Below are positions 33,259 to 41,428 of a DNA stretch of 44,422 nucleotides, piece after piece. Position 1 is the first letter of the stretch, and each line of letters opens with the position of its first letter. This stretch comes from Bryobacterales bacterium (GTDB lineage Bacteria; Acidobacteriota; Terriglobia; Bryobacterales; Bryobacteraceae). Position numbers and translations under genes: made by a program. The stretch spans positions 1-44,422 of the forward strand of contig PLMF01000432.1 in NCBI GenBank assembly GCA_003142355.1, in the 5' to 3' direction. The notes under the pieces were generated by a model that was not told the origin of the DNA, ran no database searches, and was given only the letters and a program-made list of their open reading frames with translations.

Positions 33259-34260
33259 TCACGCTTGCATCATATTGCAGCATCTTAGACAAGCATCGAA
33301 CGGCCCAAGTCGAGTGTGATGTAGGCGAAAGGCGCGGTAGGAAGGACCATCCCAAATATCCGCGAGCTTCTGCTTGAGAACATTCCCCATCTTGTACTCC
33401 AGGCAGGGAATAACATTGCCTTCTGGATCAATCCTGAGGTTCTCATAGATATACGTACACCCTTTATAAAACCGATGCGTGAGAGGCATGGAAAACCATG
33501 CATTCAAGGCCTCTCCATCTGGGTTCCTTACAGGATACACAGTTGTCTTGAACTGCCGACGATCGGCCAATTCTTGAGCACTGCGGAGGGACGCGAAGGC
33601 TAAACTCGCATCGAACCTGACAGTGTACCGTCGCTCGCTAAGTAACTGGAAGCTGAGTTCATCCACACCGAAATCCATCGCGAGTTGTGCCATGTCAAAA
33701 GGTACAGATTCGTTGCCCGGCTGAAGAACGCAATTGATGGTTATTAGGGGACGATCACCTCCTGCCGCGCGCCGTGAGTCTAATAGGTGACCCAATCCCG
33801 CTACGCATTTATCAAAGGCATGTGGTTTCCCCCGCAGGCGATTGTGGATCTCCCGCGGGCCGTCGAGCGAGACGAACACACTATCACAGCGTGATTCAGC
33901 TACCGTGTGGGCCACAGACTTATCACAGAGCATCATGTTGGAATCAAAACACCAGTGCAGTTTAGACCTGCCCAGCGCACGGAATATCTCCGGTGCATCG
34001 CGGCGCACTAGTACTTCGCCGCCTGAAAGGGCAATCGCCTCAACTCCACTATCCTCGCATTGGGGGATGACCCGTTCGATGATGTCGGCGGTCGACATCT
34101 CGCGAAAGTTGGGCACTGGCCGCAAAAAGACGCTTGGCGCCACTGCGGTGGGCATCACCAGAGAGTCAGATGAGCGCCAGTCGCTATTGAAGGACAAGCA
34201 GAAGTCGCAACGAAGGTTGCAGCGATACGTCAGGAGTAGCAAAACGTGGCTAATCGGCAC
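33259..34260 (-). CDS. Radical SAM/SPASM protein 1
   Basis: A 333-residue radical SAM enzyme from GTG 34260, chosen because GGGAG lies 6-7 bp before it; it overlaps the SurE stop by 11 bp. The [4Fe-4S] motif is C14-x3-C18-x2-C21 (TYRCNLRCDFC). ALSGGEVLVR is the SAM-binding GGE motif, and FVSLDGPREIHNRLRG follows. The C-terminal SPASM-like part has GCTYIYENLRIDPEGNVIPC and CLRCC. SPASM enzymes act on peptides or small metabolites using auxiliary clusters. Its substrate is unknown. It is in an operon of SurE, this gene, a GT4-like gene and possibly the methyltransferase. Confidence 0.85.
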   Translation of the reverse strand: MPISHVLLLLTYRCNLRCDFCLSFNSDWRSSDSLVMPTAVAPSVFLRPVPNFREMSTADIIERVIPQCEDSGVEAIALSGGEVLVRRDAPEIFRALGRSKLHWCFDSNMMLCDKSVAHTVAESRCDSVFVSLDGPREIHNRLRGKPHAFDKCVAGLGHLLDSRRAAGGDRPLITINCVLQPGNESVPFDMAQLAMDFGVDELSFQLLSERRYTVRFDASLAFASLRSAQELADRRQFKTTVYPVRNPDGEALNAWFSMPLTHRFYKGCTYIYENLRIDPEGNVIPCLEYKMGNVLKQKLADIWDGPSYRAFRLHHTRLGPFDACLRCCNMMQA

Positions 34261-35089
34261 TATGATCTCCCTCGATGGAATTGCTGTCAACGTGAATAGC
34301 AACCGCACGTCCCTCGTGATCGCGGACCGTCATGTCGCATGCCATAGGTGTCACGGATATGACTCGGTCCACGCAGAAAGCATGTAGATCACTGTCGGGT
34401 TCAACGGTACCAAAGTCGATCAGCTCAGTGATCGGTAATCGCGTTGGCTGAGAGAAGTTTCGGGGTTCGGGTTTCGCGCAGATGTAGTGGTTCAGCCGGC
34501 TTTGCGCAGTAATCCTGATTTCGGTCTCCAATGTAGCCGACCGAGGTATATTGACGTTCAAGAACTCGACACGCGGCGGCAGGCCGCGACGCAATGTCGA
34601 ACAGATTATCCGTCGGACAACAGTGATGGGCACCTCCCATTCCTCAATACAATATGGTTTCGCAAATAGGACCGAGTCCTCCGGTCCCAGGCTGACGGCG
34701 AGGGAGGGGATGCCAAAGCCGGCTGCCTCTATGGCTGCGCCAACGGTTCCGCTGATGAGGTTGGTCGCACCAAGGTTCTCGCCGTTGTTGATGCCGCTTA
34801 CGCACAGTGTCGGCCGCCTGCTGCATACCTCAAGTACCGCGTGAGCCACAGCCTGCGCAGGGGAGCCGCTGACGGCGTGGTAATGCGTCGTCGAATGACC
34901 GAGGCCTTTCACTTGCGTTTCGATAATACCTTGATCTTCGGTCCGCGGAAATGATCGCCCCATTGCCGTCTGCGGCAGCTTCGGAGCTACGAGCACAACT
35001 TCGCCGATGGTCGAAGCAGCTTCTGCCGCGGCTCTGAGGCCGGGAGAATCGACCCCGTCGTCATTCGTAATGAGAATCAACGGACGCAT
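34250..35089 (-). CDS. surE: SurE-type 5'/3'-nucleotidase
   Basis: A 279-residue metal-dependent nucleotidase that removes phosphate from nucleoside monophosphates. The metal site is ITNDDGVDSPGLRA (residues 7-20, the NDD Asp pair), and further ligands lie in SGINNGENLGATNLISGTVGAAIEA in part (Asn of GINNG). HAVSGSPAQAV is the usual substrate loop. Full length. It leads the operon that contains radical SAM protein 1. Here it could supply a nucleoside or remove phosphate from a pathway intermediate. A perfect palindrome holding TATAAT sits 26 bp upstream. Confidence 0.93.
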   Translation of the reverse strand: MRPLILITNDDGVDSPGLRAAAEAASTIGEVVLVAPKLPQTAMGRSFPRTEDQGIIETQVKGLGHSTTHYHAVSGSPAQAVAHAVLEVCSRRPTLCVSGINNGENLGATNLISGTVGAAIEAAGFGIPSLAVSLGPEDSVLFAKPYCIEEWEVPITVVRRIICSTLRRGLPPRVEFLNVNIPRSATLETEIRITAQSRLNHYICAKPEPRNFSQPTRLPITELIDFGTVEPDSDLHAFCVDRVISVTPMACDMTVRDHEGRAVAIHVDSNSIEGDHSAD

Positions 35090-35114
35090 CGCACGGACGC
35101 GGGCAGGCGTCCCC

Positions 35115-35128
35115 CTGATTATAATCAG
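35115..35128. promoter_or_regulatory. Perfect 14-bp palindrome containing TATAAT between divergent genes
   Basis: CTGATTATAATCAG is perfectly symmetric and holds a consensus -10 hexamer on each strand. It lies 26 bp upstream of surE and about 220 bp upstream of the divergent 35351 gene. A repressor bound here would cover the -10 element. No good -35 is seen. The remaining 35129-35350 stretch has no gene. Confidence 0.45.
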
Positions 35129-35350
35129 ATATTGTACACGAAGTGGCGGATCTCCGGATCTCCTAGCGCCCTCCGTGGAGGTTGCATGCGGCTGGAGCGC
35201 CCCCGACGGTCACGAAGGCTGAGCGAAGTGGAACGAGTCCTTGTGGCAACCCGCGTGGCACGGTAGAATATTTCTCGGACCTTTAGCTAAATTTTCCCTC
35301 GCATCGACGCATCGCGCTGTCGCGGAAAAGCGGGGCTGGGAGCTCAGAAA

Positions 35351-35887
35351 GTGAAGTCCTGTGGATCTTGCGTATTCGTCGGCGGGCCCATCCAGAATGC
35401 GCTCGGAGGAGATGGGTGTTTTCATGGTCCAACACGTTCTACTGTTGAGTTGGTCATCGCGAGCTTGACGCTCGACGGCCACGCAGTGCTCTCCGCACAT
35501 ATCCACGAGAACTTTGGAGAGATGGATGTTAGCGGAAAGTCTCAACAGGTATGCCTTCGAGACTTCGGCTGGATGAAACAGTGCGACCTGTTCATTGCAG
35601 TCCTCCCGCTCGACGAATCCCAGAACGTCATCCATTCAAGTGGGACCGCGATCGAATTGGGCTGGGCCTCCGCTCTTGGGAAGCCGGTCGTTCTGGTCTG
35701 CCACCCAGCACCGAAGTACAGCCATTTGATATTGGGTTTGCACGCAGTCACCTGCACAATTGCTCTCGACATCAATCGTAGCGACCTCGGAGAGGCTGTC
35801 CGTGAAGCGGTAGCACTGCTGCTCACTTCCCGGGCGACGCAACCGCGGATCGATCAGCCCAATTCGGCTCCTCAGATCTTTTCCTGA
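35351..35887 (+). CDS. Nucleoside 2-deoxyribosyltransferase-like N-glycosidase
   Basis: A 178-residue protein from GTG 35351 (GGGAG 9 bp upstream). It has the nucleoside deoxyribosyltransferase fold: SCVFVGGPIQN at the first strand (GGPI loop), RDFGWMKQCDLFIAVLPLDES in the middle, and SSGTAIELGWASALGKPVVLV with the presumed nucleophilic Glu in GTAIELG. This superfamily includes 2'-deoxynucleoside 5'-phosphate N-hydrolases and the CMP hydrolases MilB and BlsM, which start mildiomycin and blasticidin biosynthesis by freeing cytosine. In this neighbourhood a CMP hydrolase role is attractive but unproven. The 3' end overlaps radical SAM protein 2 on the other strand by 16 bp. Confidence 0.75.
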   Translation: MKSCGSCVFVGGPIQNALGGDGCFHGPTRSTVELVIASLTLDGHAVLSAHIHENFGEMDVSGKSQQVCLRDFGWMKQCDLFIAVLPLDESQNVIHSSGTAIELGWASALGKPVVLVCHPAPKYSHLILGLHAVTCTIALDINRSDLGEAVREAVALLLTSRATQPRIDQPNSAPQIFS

Positions 35888-36924
35888 TCGCCGAGGGGAT
35901 AGCGCGCCTGAAGCATTCTATTCAGTGGATAGTACCACCTCGGTACCGCATAGCCCTCCTTATCAACACAACGGGCGCACAAACCGACGGAACTCAGCGC
36001 GCCCACTCGGTGAGCCTGCCGCAGCTCGCGGAGTCGCTCGCCAGACCAGATCTCCGCCAGAGATTGTTGTCGGAGATCACCTAACACGTACTTCGCGTCA
36101 TGGTCGAAGCAGCAGGGAACAACGCGGCCGTCCCAAAGAATCGTCACTGATGTCCACGGCTTATCGCACACGAGTCGATCTACCTGTGGCTCAGGCAGAA
36201 CCCGGAGAGCGTTGATCCGATGATCCTGCCCGTCCCAACTGACGTAAGACTTAACTTTCACCACATCCACTCCTGGGACGACCCGCCATCTCGATAACCA
36301 ATCGCCCACTTCGTGATCGTTGAGTGTTTGGCGAACGAATTGCATTATTAGACGGGGCACGTTGGATTGCCGCTCTTGGCGATAGCGTATCAAATATCTT
36401 ACCTTGCGTTCCGCCTCATCGACATCCTGAGCAGCCTTGCCGCGGACGGCAAGATTCGTCGCGGCACTCACGCCGTCGAGCGAAATAACAAGCTCCTCAA
36501 GTCCGCTGTCAACCACATCGCGCGCGCGCTTTTCAGTCAAGAGAGCAGCATTGGTCGACAAAATACATCGGAGATGTTGCCGGTTGGCGAAACGGATAAA
36601 CTCACCGACTTTCGGGTGAACTAAAGAATCTCCAAAATGATGCAAGAACACTTTGGACGAACAGGACGAGATCTCTGTGACAGTTCGTTGGAACAGTTCC
36701 TCATCCATGTAACCCAAAACACGGCTCATGCCTTCCGTTCTCGGGCACATTACACACGTCATGGGGCAGTGATTCGTCAATTCAATCTGGAACACCTCAG
36801 GTTCCCCAGGCGTTGCCAAACTCTGGCGATTATACAAGAACTGATTTAGCTCTGAATTCGCTTTCCTTCTGAAGTATCGAACGACCGACGAAAAGAGTGA
36901 CACATTCCGGCGCGTCAATTCCAT
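35872..36924 (-). CDS. Radical SAM/SPASM protein 2
   Basis: A 350-residue enzyme from ATG 36924, with GAGG 5 bp upstream; it overlaps the upstream glycosyltransferase by 10 bp. The SAM cluster is C53-x3-C57-x2-C60 (NHCPMTCVMC). FLHHFGDSLVHPKVGEFIRF replaces the usual GGEP with a GDS loop, and VISLDGVSA follows. The SPASM tail has VVPCCFDHDAKYVLGDLRQ and LCARCV. It resembles SPASM proteins found in surface-glycan and natural-product clusters. Its substrate is unknown. Confidence 0.85.
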   Translation of the reverse strand: MELTRRNVSLFSSVVRYFRRKANSELNQFLYNRQSLATPGEPEVFQIELTNHCPMTCVMCPRTEGMSRVLGYMDEELFQRTVTEISSCSSKVFLHHFGDSLVHPKVGEFIRFANRQHLRCILSTNAALLTEKRARDVVDSGLEELVISLDGVSAATNLAVRGKAAQDVDEAERKVRYLIRYRQERQSNVPRLIMQFVRQTLNDHEVGDWLSRWRVVPGVDVVKVKSYVSWDGQDHRINALRVLPEPQVDRLVCDKPWTSVTILWDGRVVPCCFDHDAKYVLGDLRQQSLAEIWSGERLRELRQAHRVGALSSVGLCARCVDKEGYAVPRWYYPLNRMLQARYPLGDQEKI

Positions 36925-37937
36925 ATGCCCTCGCAACGAAGCTCCTCGATTGCGTCGATCACAGATTCGACAGATATCTCCAGAAGCCCAGGATCTGGTA
37001 GCTCACTGTAATTGTCCCCAGTTCTACCTGTCCACAGGGTTCTGTGCTGCGGATTTCCAGGCGGCGGTCCCCACCATGCTGGTGGGACCGGACCGAACAG
37101 AGTTATCGCTGGGCGACGGAAGGTCGTCGCAAGGTGGGAGACGCCGGTGTCCGTGGAGAGAACCAGGCGTGCGCCAGCAACCAAATGGGCAAGCCGCATA
37201 ATATCGGTCTTCGTGGACCAGTTCACGTCCCAGGGGAGAGTGGCCACCTCACATACCTGCCGTACTCGCGGAAGTTCACTGTCACAGCCGGTAAGGGCGA
37301 TGCGATGTCCCGTCGATAGAAGATACCTTATGACGTTTGCCCAGCGGTCAACTGGCCACAAGCGAGACGGACTGCCGGCACCAACGTGGACAACAGTGAA
37401 ACCGGAACTGTCGACCTTTGTTGGCAGTTCCGCGTAGATGTCCTTATCTTGGACATCCACACCCACGGTGGAGAGAAGGCGTCGCCATCGAGTCAGAATG
37501 TGATCAGAGAACTCAAGGTCTGGATAGTTGCTTGTGGTCTCAAGGCCGACGTATCTGTAGCTCACGACGAGGCGCGGCGCGAAAGTGCGGACGATCTGAA
37601 CAAGTTCCGGGCCTGGTGTCCGAAGGGACACCAAGGTGTCAACTTCTTCAACGCTTCTGAGTACGTTGCCTAGAAGCACACTATCAATGCCTTGGTGCTT
37701 TGACGGATCGGGCACTGCGGCGCAGGCGTGATCGGGTTGGGCGACCTCGGAAAGAATCTGATCTGCCGTGCTGAAATGTAATGCTAGTGGCACAAGCCAC
37801 GATGGACAAGTAACTACTAATTTATGAAGCGGAAAGCGCTTCCTTAGCCCGCGCAAGGCTGGTTGGACGGTAAGGAGATCGCCGAGGCCATGATGCCGAA
37901 GCACCAGCAGTGTCGGTTTGGTTGCTTTTGGGGCCAA
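36915..37937 (-). CDS. GT9-family (ADP-heptose-type) glycosyltransferase
   Basis: A 340-residue GT-B enzyme of family 9. The N-terminal HHGLGDLLTVQPALRGLRKRFP is the characteristic GDxLxxxP loop. The C-terminal half has VHVGAGSPSRLWPVDRWA and LVLSTDTGVSHLATTFRRPAITLFGP, with the DTGxxH motif. It starts at TTG 37937; an in-frame TAG lies close upstream, so no other start is likely. GT9 enzymes usually move heptoses in lipopolysaccharide, but distant members act in secondary metabolism. Confidence 0.88.
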   Translation of the reverse strand: MAPKATKPTLLVLRHHGLGDLLTVQPALRGLRKRFPLHKLVVTCPSWLVPLALHFSTADQILSEVAQPDHACAAVPDPSKHQGIDSVLLGNVLRSVEEVDTLVSLRTPGPELVQIVRTFAPRLVVSYRYVGLETTSNYPDLEFSDHILTRWRRLLSTVGVDVQDKDIYAELPTKVDSSGFTVVHVGAGSPSRLWPVDRWANVIRYLLSTGHRIALTGCDSELPRVRQVCEVATLPWDVNWSTKTDIMRLAHLVAGARLVLSTDTGVSHLATTFRRPAITLFGPVPPAWWGPPPGNPQHRTLWTGRTGDNYSELPDPGLLEISVESVIDAIEELRCEGIWN

Positions 37938-37979
37938 GAGAAGGCAGACTCCACTGCGTAAGACAGGAACAGAGCCGCA

Positions 37980-39092
37980 CTATTTAGGGCGCGGGATCGG
38001 AGCCAGGAGTGCCTGCTTGACCAGCTGAGCAACCTGGGCGGCTCCCTTTTGGCCTAGACCGGATATCGACGGATCGAGCACGCCTTGCGGTGGTGCCGTG
38101 CATAGTGTAGACCTGATCGTAGCCAAAACGTCGGCGGCCGACTCCGTTGAACGCGCTGCATCGCTGATTGACTGGTAGATGTAGCCCAATGCCGCATCTT
38201 CGCCTTGTGGTCGAAGGCCGGCAACTGCTTCCATCGTCATTACGCTCGCGGGCCACCTCATAATTGGCGCCCCTGGCCACGAGTAGATCTGAGCGTTGAG
38301 GATCTGGCTGAGATTCTGCGGTGGTAGGAGGAGTGATGGCAGTTTGAGCGATATCGCCTGCAGGATGGTAGTGCTACCCGGCGAGGTTATGAGGAGGTCT
38401 GCATTCTTTAGCAAAGCCTCGAAGTCGTACGGTGTTTGTGGCCCGATGGCAGAGCAGCCGGGTAGCAATGACTCGACCCGGCGGCAGACATCGGCAGGCA
38501 AATTCCCGCAGACTCCGGAGATCTCACGCCCGGATGCCTTTAACTCAGCAATCAAAGGATAGAGAATGAGCCGCAGATAGGCATCGACTGTATCGCCTAC
38601 CAGATGGCTATGTAGGCCACCAAGATTGATTACGATGCCATGTCCTCCGGAGCGGTGAGCCGAGGCCGGCACGATTGGATCGATCCAGTGGACACGCCGG
38701 TTCTTCAGGGGGCTGGAGACTGGCAGGCGATCTGCTGGGAATTTCTGTGCGCAGTAATACGCAACACTCTCGCGGTGGGGCACCTCCTCGTCGTTGGCCC
38801 AGAGGTACGGCAAGCTGTCTACGTAGATGACTGGGACACCGAGAGCGCCGATTTGGTTCGCTGCAGCAGGATCATTGATCACGATGGCGACATCAGCGCG
38901 CTCGGGTGAGCCGTGTCCGAAGCTGTGCCGGGACCCGAGGAGGGCGGTAGCTATATGGTTAATATCGGCACTGCCGTAGAGCAGGACACTACATGCATCC
39001 AATTCGTCTATGATTAAGCGGAACTTGCCTAAGCTCCCCCATCCGAAATCGCAAATTGCAGCAAGCAGAGTGTATTCGGTCTTAGCAGTCAT
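37980..39092 (-). CDS. Glycosyltransferase resembling cytosylglucuronate (CGA) synthase
   Basis: A 370-residue GT-B-like protein from ATG 39092 (GAGGT upstream). The N-terminus AICDFGWGSLGKFRLIIDEL and the segment VAIVINDPAAANQIGALGVPVIYVDSLPYLW (shown in two runs of the protein) match, from memory, the proteins annotated as cytosylglucuronate synthase or CGA synthase-related, such as MilC and BlsD, which join cytosine to UDP-glucuronate. The donor half has GIVINLGGLHS and LITSPGSTTILQAISLKLPSLLLP in part, as in MurG/GT28-like enzymes. The recognition rests on memory of the family and needs a search. It lies between GT9 and the aminotransferase. Confidence 0.55.
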   Translation of the reverse strand: MTAKTEYTLLAAICDFGWGSLGKFRLIIDELDACSVLLYGSADINHIATALLGSRHSFGHGSPERADVAIVINDPAAANQIGALGVPVIYVDSLPYLWANDEEVPHRESVAYYCAQKFPADRLPVSSPLKNRRVHWIDPIVPASAHRSGGHGIVINLGGLHSHLVGDTVDAYLRLILYPLIAELKASGREISGVCGNLPADVCRRVESLLPGCSAIGPQTPYDFEALLKNADLLITSPGSTTILQAISLKLPSLLLPPQNLSQILNAQIYSWPGAPIMRWPASVMTMEAVAGLRPQGEDAALGYIYQSISDAARSTESAADVLATIRSTLCTAPPQGVLDPSISGLGQKGAAQVAQLVKQALLAPIPRPK

Positions 39093-39121
39093 CGATACCT
39101 CGTGTATACTTGATGCCGGAC

Positions 39122-40333
39122 CTACGCGGCAAAGTGGCGCCACACGTTCAGTACGGCCTGGCTCGTTAGGCGCGCTTCCTCCAACGAGAGATGCGGCCCA
39201 GACTCAATTTCGATCAACCTCGGATGATTTGCAGCAGCAACTGGGCACTCCTGCGTCCCACGAAAAGCACCGTGCTGCTTGAGGTAATCGGAAAGCCACG
39301 GGATGCTGTACAGTGGGCGATGGGGAACCCGGCAACTGACGTTCTCGGCGCCGATAGCATCCACGACTTTCTGACGCAGTTGGATGCTGTCAGTCGGCAG
39401 CAATATAGGGCATTTGAAGTATACGCTACCACCCCAGCGCGGTTCGGGCACGACCGTCAATGAACTATCCCGTAAGGCGTCGATGTAGTAGCGGCCGGCC
39501 TGTTGACGAGCACAGACCTCTTCATCTAACCGGCCCAACCCGTCTAGTGCGACGATGGATGAAAACTCCGTAAGCCTATAGCTGAAGCCTATGGAAATGT
39601 AGTCGTCCCATCCAGGGCCCTTGCCGTAATTCGACATCCTCCTGACCCGCTCATATCCGTCCTCCGTATGGCACAAGACCATACCACCTTCGCCGCAGGC
39701 GATGTGTTTCCTGACGGAGAACGCGTATGCAGCGTAATCGCCGAATGTTCCTACCTTCTTCCCGTCAGCCGACGCGCCGAGCGCTTGGGCACAGTCCTCA
39801 ATCAGAAGCAGCCCATTCCTACTGCAAATCTCACGGAGGACCGGCAGATTTGAGGGGTAACCCCAGAAATGTACGGGCAGGATTGCTTTAGTCCGGGGAC
39901 CAATCAAGGCCTCGACCCGTTCGGTATCCAATGTTAAGCTCTCAGGCTCCGCATCGCAGATCACCGGAATTCCGCCATTTTGAACGACTGCTATGGCCGC
40001 TGCCACGAAGCAGAATGCAGGCACGATGACCTCATCTCCGGGTCCAATTCCTGCCGCTGTGACAGCAAGATGCAGGGCACTGGTGCCGGAGTTCACCGCA
40101 ACTGCCCGATGGCTGAGGCCATGATATTCCGCAAACGCAGCTTCCAATTGATGTGCCCACGGGCCGTTATAATAATCCGACAGCTTCCCACCGTCGAGCA
40201 GATCCAAAACTCGTTCACGCGCAAGCTCCGAAACGTGAATGTCCGCTTCGATTGGCTTCGGCCGAATCGGCCTGCCGCCGCGGATCGCAAGTTCCTTTGC
40301 GGGTGCGGCTTGGAAATCACTTATCTGCGACAT
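39122..40333 (-). CDS. DegT/DnrJ/EryC1/StrS-family PLP aminotransferase
   Basis: A 403-residue PLP enzyme from ATG 40333, with AAGGGG 7 bp upstream; ATG 40360 is also in frame but overlaps the radical SAM gene. Family marks: AVNSGTSALHLAV at the cofactor phosphate site, VIVPAFCFVA, LIEDCAQALGA with the pyridine-binding Asp, and the Schiff-base Lys in FSVRKHIACGEGGM. GFSYRLTEF and the C-terminal arm complete it. These enzymes transaminate keto-sugars. BlsH and MilD in peptidyl-nucleoside pathways belong to this broad class, so a 4'-amino transfer on a decarboxylated cytosyl sugar would fit. Confidence 0.92.
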   Translation of the reverse strand: MSQISDFQAAPAKELAIRGGRPIRPKPIEADIHVSELARERVLDLLDGGKLSDYYNGPWAHQLEAAFAEYHGLSHRAVAVNSGTSALHLAVTAAGIGPGDEVIVPAFCFVAAAIAVVQNGGIPVICDAEPESLTLDTERVEALIGPRTKAILPVHFWGYPSNLPVLREICSRNGLLLIEDCAQALGASADGKKVGTFGDYAAYAFSVRKHIACGEGGMVLCHTEDGYERVRRMSNYGKGPGWDDYISIGFSYRLTEFSSIVALDGLGRLDEEVCARQQAGRYYIDALRDSSLTVVPEPRWGGSVYFKCPILLPTDSIQLRQKVVDAIGAENVSCRVPHRPLYSIPWLSDYLKQHGAFRGTQECPVAAANHPRLIEIESGPHLSLEEARLTSQAVLNVWRHFAA

Positions 40334-40347
40334 CGAGAACCCCTTAT

Positions 40348-41340
40348 CTAGAATTGCCATAGAGCTACTGTCTCCGATTCAGCAACGCAATCGCTATACC
40401 CCGCGGCCGCGGTCGAACAGCCCCGGCAAACCTTCGGTCCAGCACCGCGAAAATGCTCGACATGGCGCTTAAAATCATCGGAATCCAATAACCACCCATC
40501 CTGAATTCTCAATTGTACGCCGCCACCGGACTGCTCCGAATCCCGATGCGGTAGCAGGCTACATCCATACCCTCGGCCCGCCTTAGCGTCGAGGTATATT
40601 ACGTCCCCGACGAGGTTACATCGCGGGGGAGTGGGCCGCGGTGTGATCCCGAACCCAAAGAACGAACTGCGCTCCTGCCCCGTTTCCCCATAGAAGCGCT
40701 TTCCCATTGGCACAATCGCGACCCCAGGATCAGCATGATAGATTGGTTCGCAGACAGTGCGGACATGATCCGGGTCCGAGTACTCAATGGCACGTTCAAG
40801 CTTGATGGCTGACAGTTCCCATTGTTGAACTTCGAGAGCGGTGAGTTCGCTTTGCAGCAGAGGCATTTCTCTGTAGTTATGCGGTCCGACAACGGTATTT
40901 ACGCGGGTGAGTACGCCGTACTGTCGCGCCAGCTTAAGGCCAACCACGCACTTTTCGAACAAACCAGGCGCCTTGCGATAGAAATCATGGGTTGCAGCCG
41001 ATGCGCCGTCAATACTTACGATGACTTGGGCCAAGCCGGCAGCAGACAACTCTTCAATCCTCCTGGGCAGGAGGCTGCCATTCGTGATGATCGACATCTT
41101 CATGCCAGCATCGGATCCGGCACGAACGAGGGCGACGACATCTTTGTGAAGCAGAGGCTCGCCACCAGTAAAGCGGACGAATTCAAGCGCTGCTTGTCGC
41201 GCTTTTGGCAACAGATCGTGAAATTCCCGAAGGCTGAAACGGTAGGTATCGCGCGACATCGCATAGCCACACATGAAGCAGCCGGCGTCACACGCCTCCA
41301 GAATTCTAATGAACAAGTAACGCTTTCTCGCGCTCTCCAT
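40348..41340 (-). CDS. Radical SAM enzyme resembling cytosylglucuronate decarboxylase (BlsE-like)
   Basis: A 330-residue enzyme from ATG 41340; a TTG at 41460 would overlap the upstream gene and is less likely. The N-terminus RYLFIRILEACDAGCFMCGY holds C17-x3-C21-x-M-C24. FVRFTGGEPLLHKDV is the GGEP motif, with IITNGSLLP and VIVSIDGAS after it, then RVNTVVGPHNYREMP. From memory this run of motifs is that of BlsE-type cytosylglucuronate decarboxylases. C-terminal cysteines (RCNLVGD, GYGCSLLP, VCRGC) suggest a SPASM-like auxiliary cluster site. It is followed within 14 bp by the aminotransferase, the order expected for decarboxylation then transamination. Confidence 0.65.
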   Translation of the reverse strand: MESARKRYLFIRILEACDAGCFMCGYAMSRDTYRFSLREFHDLLPKARQAALEFVRFTGGEPLLHKDVVALVRAGSDAGMKMSIITNGSLLPRRIEELSAAGLAQVIVSIDGASAATHDFYRKAPGLFEKCVVGLKLARQYGVLTRVNTVVGPHNYREMPLLQSELTALEVQQWELSAIKLERAIEYSDPDHVRTVCEPIYHADPGVAIVPMGKRFYGETGQERSSFFGFGITPRPTPPRCNLVGDVIYLDAKAGRGYGCSLLPHRDSEQSGGGVQLRIQDGWLLDSDDFKRHVEHFRGAGPKVCRGCSTAAAGYSDCVAESETVALWQF

Positions 41341-41428
41341 AGTGGCCCCGTAAGATACTTCTACGTCGCTGCCAAAGGACAGCGTGGCGTTCCGGAATTG
41401 AGCAACTCTGTTCCGAATACGCGAACGC

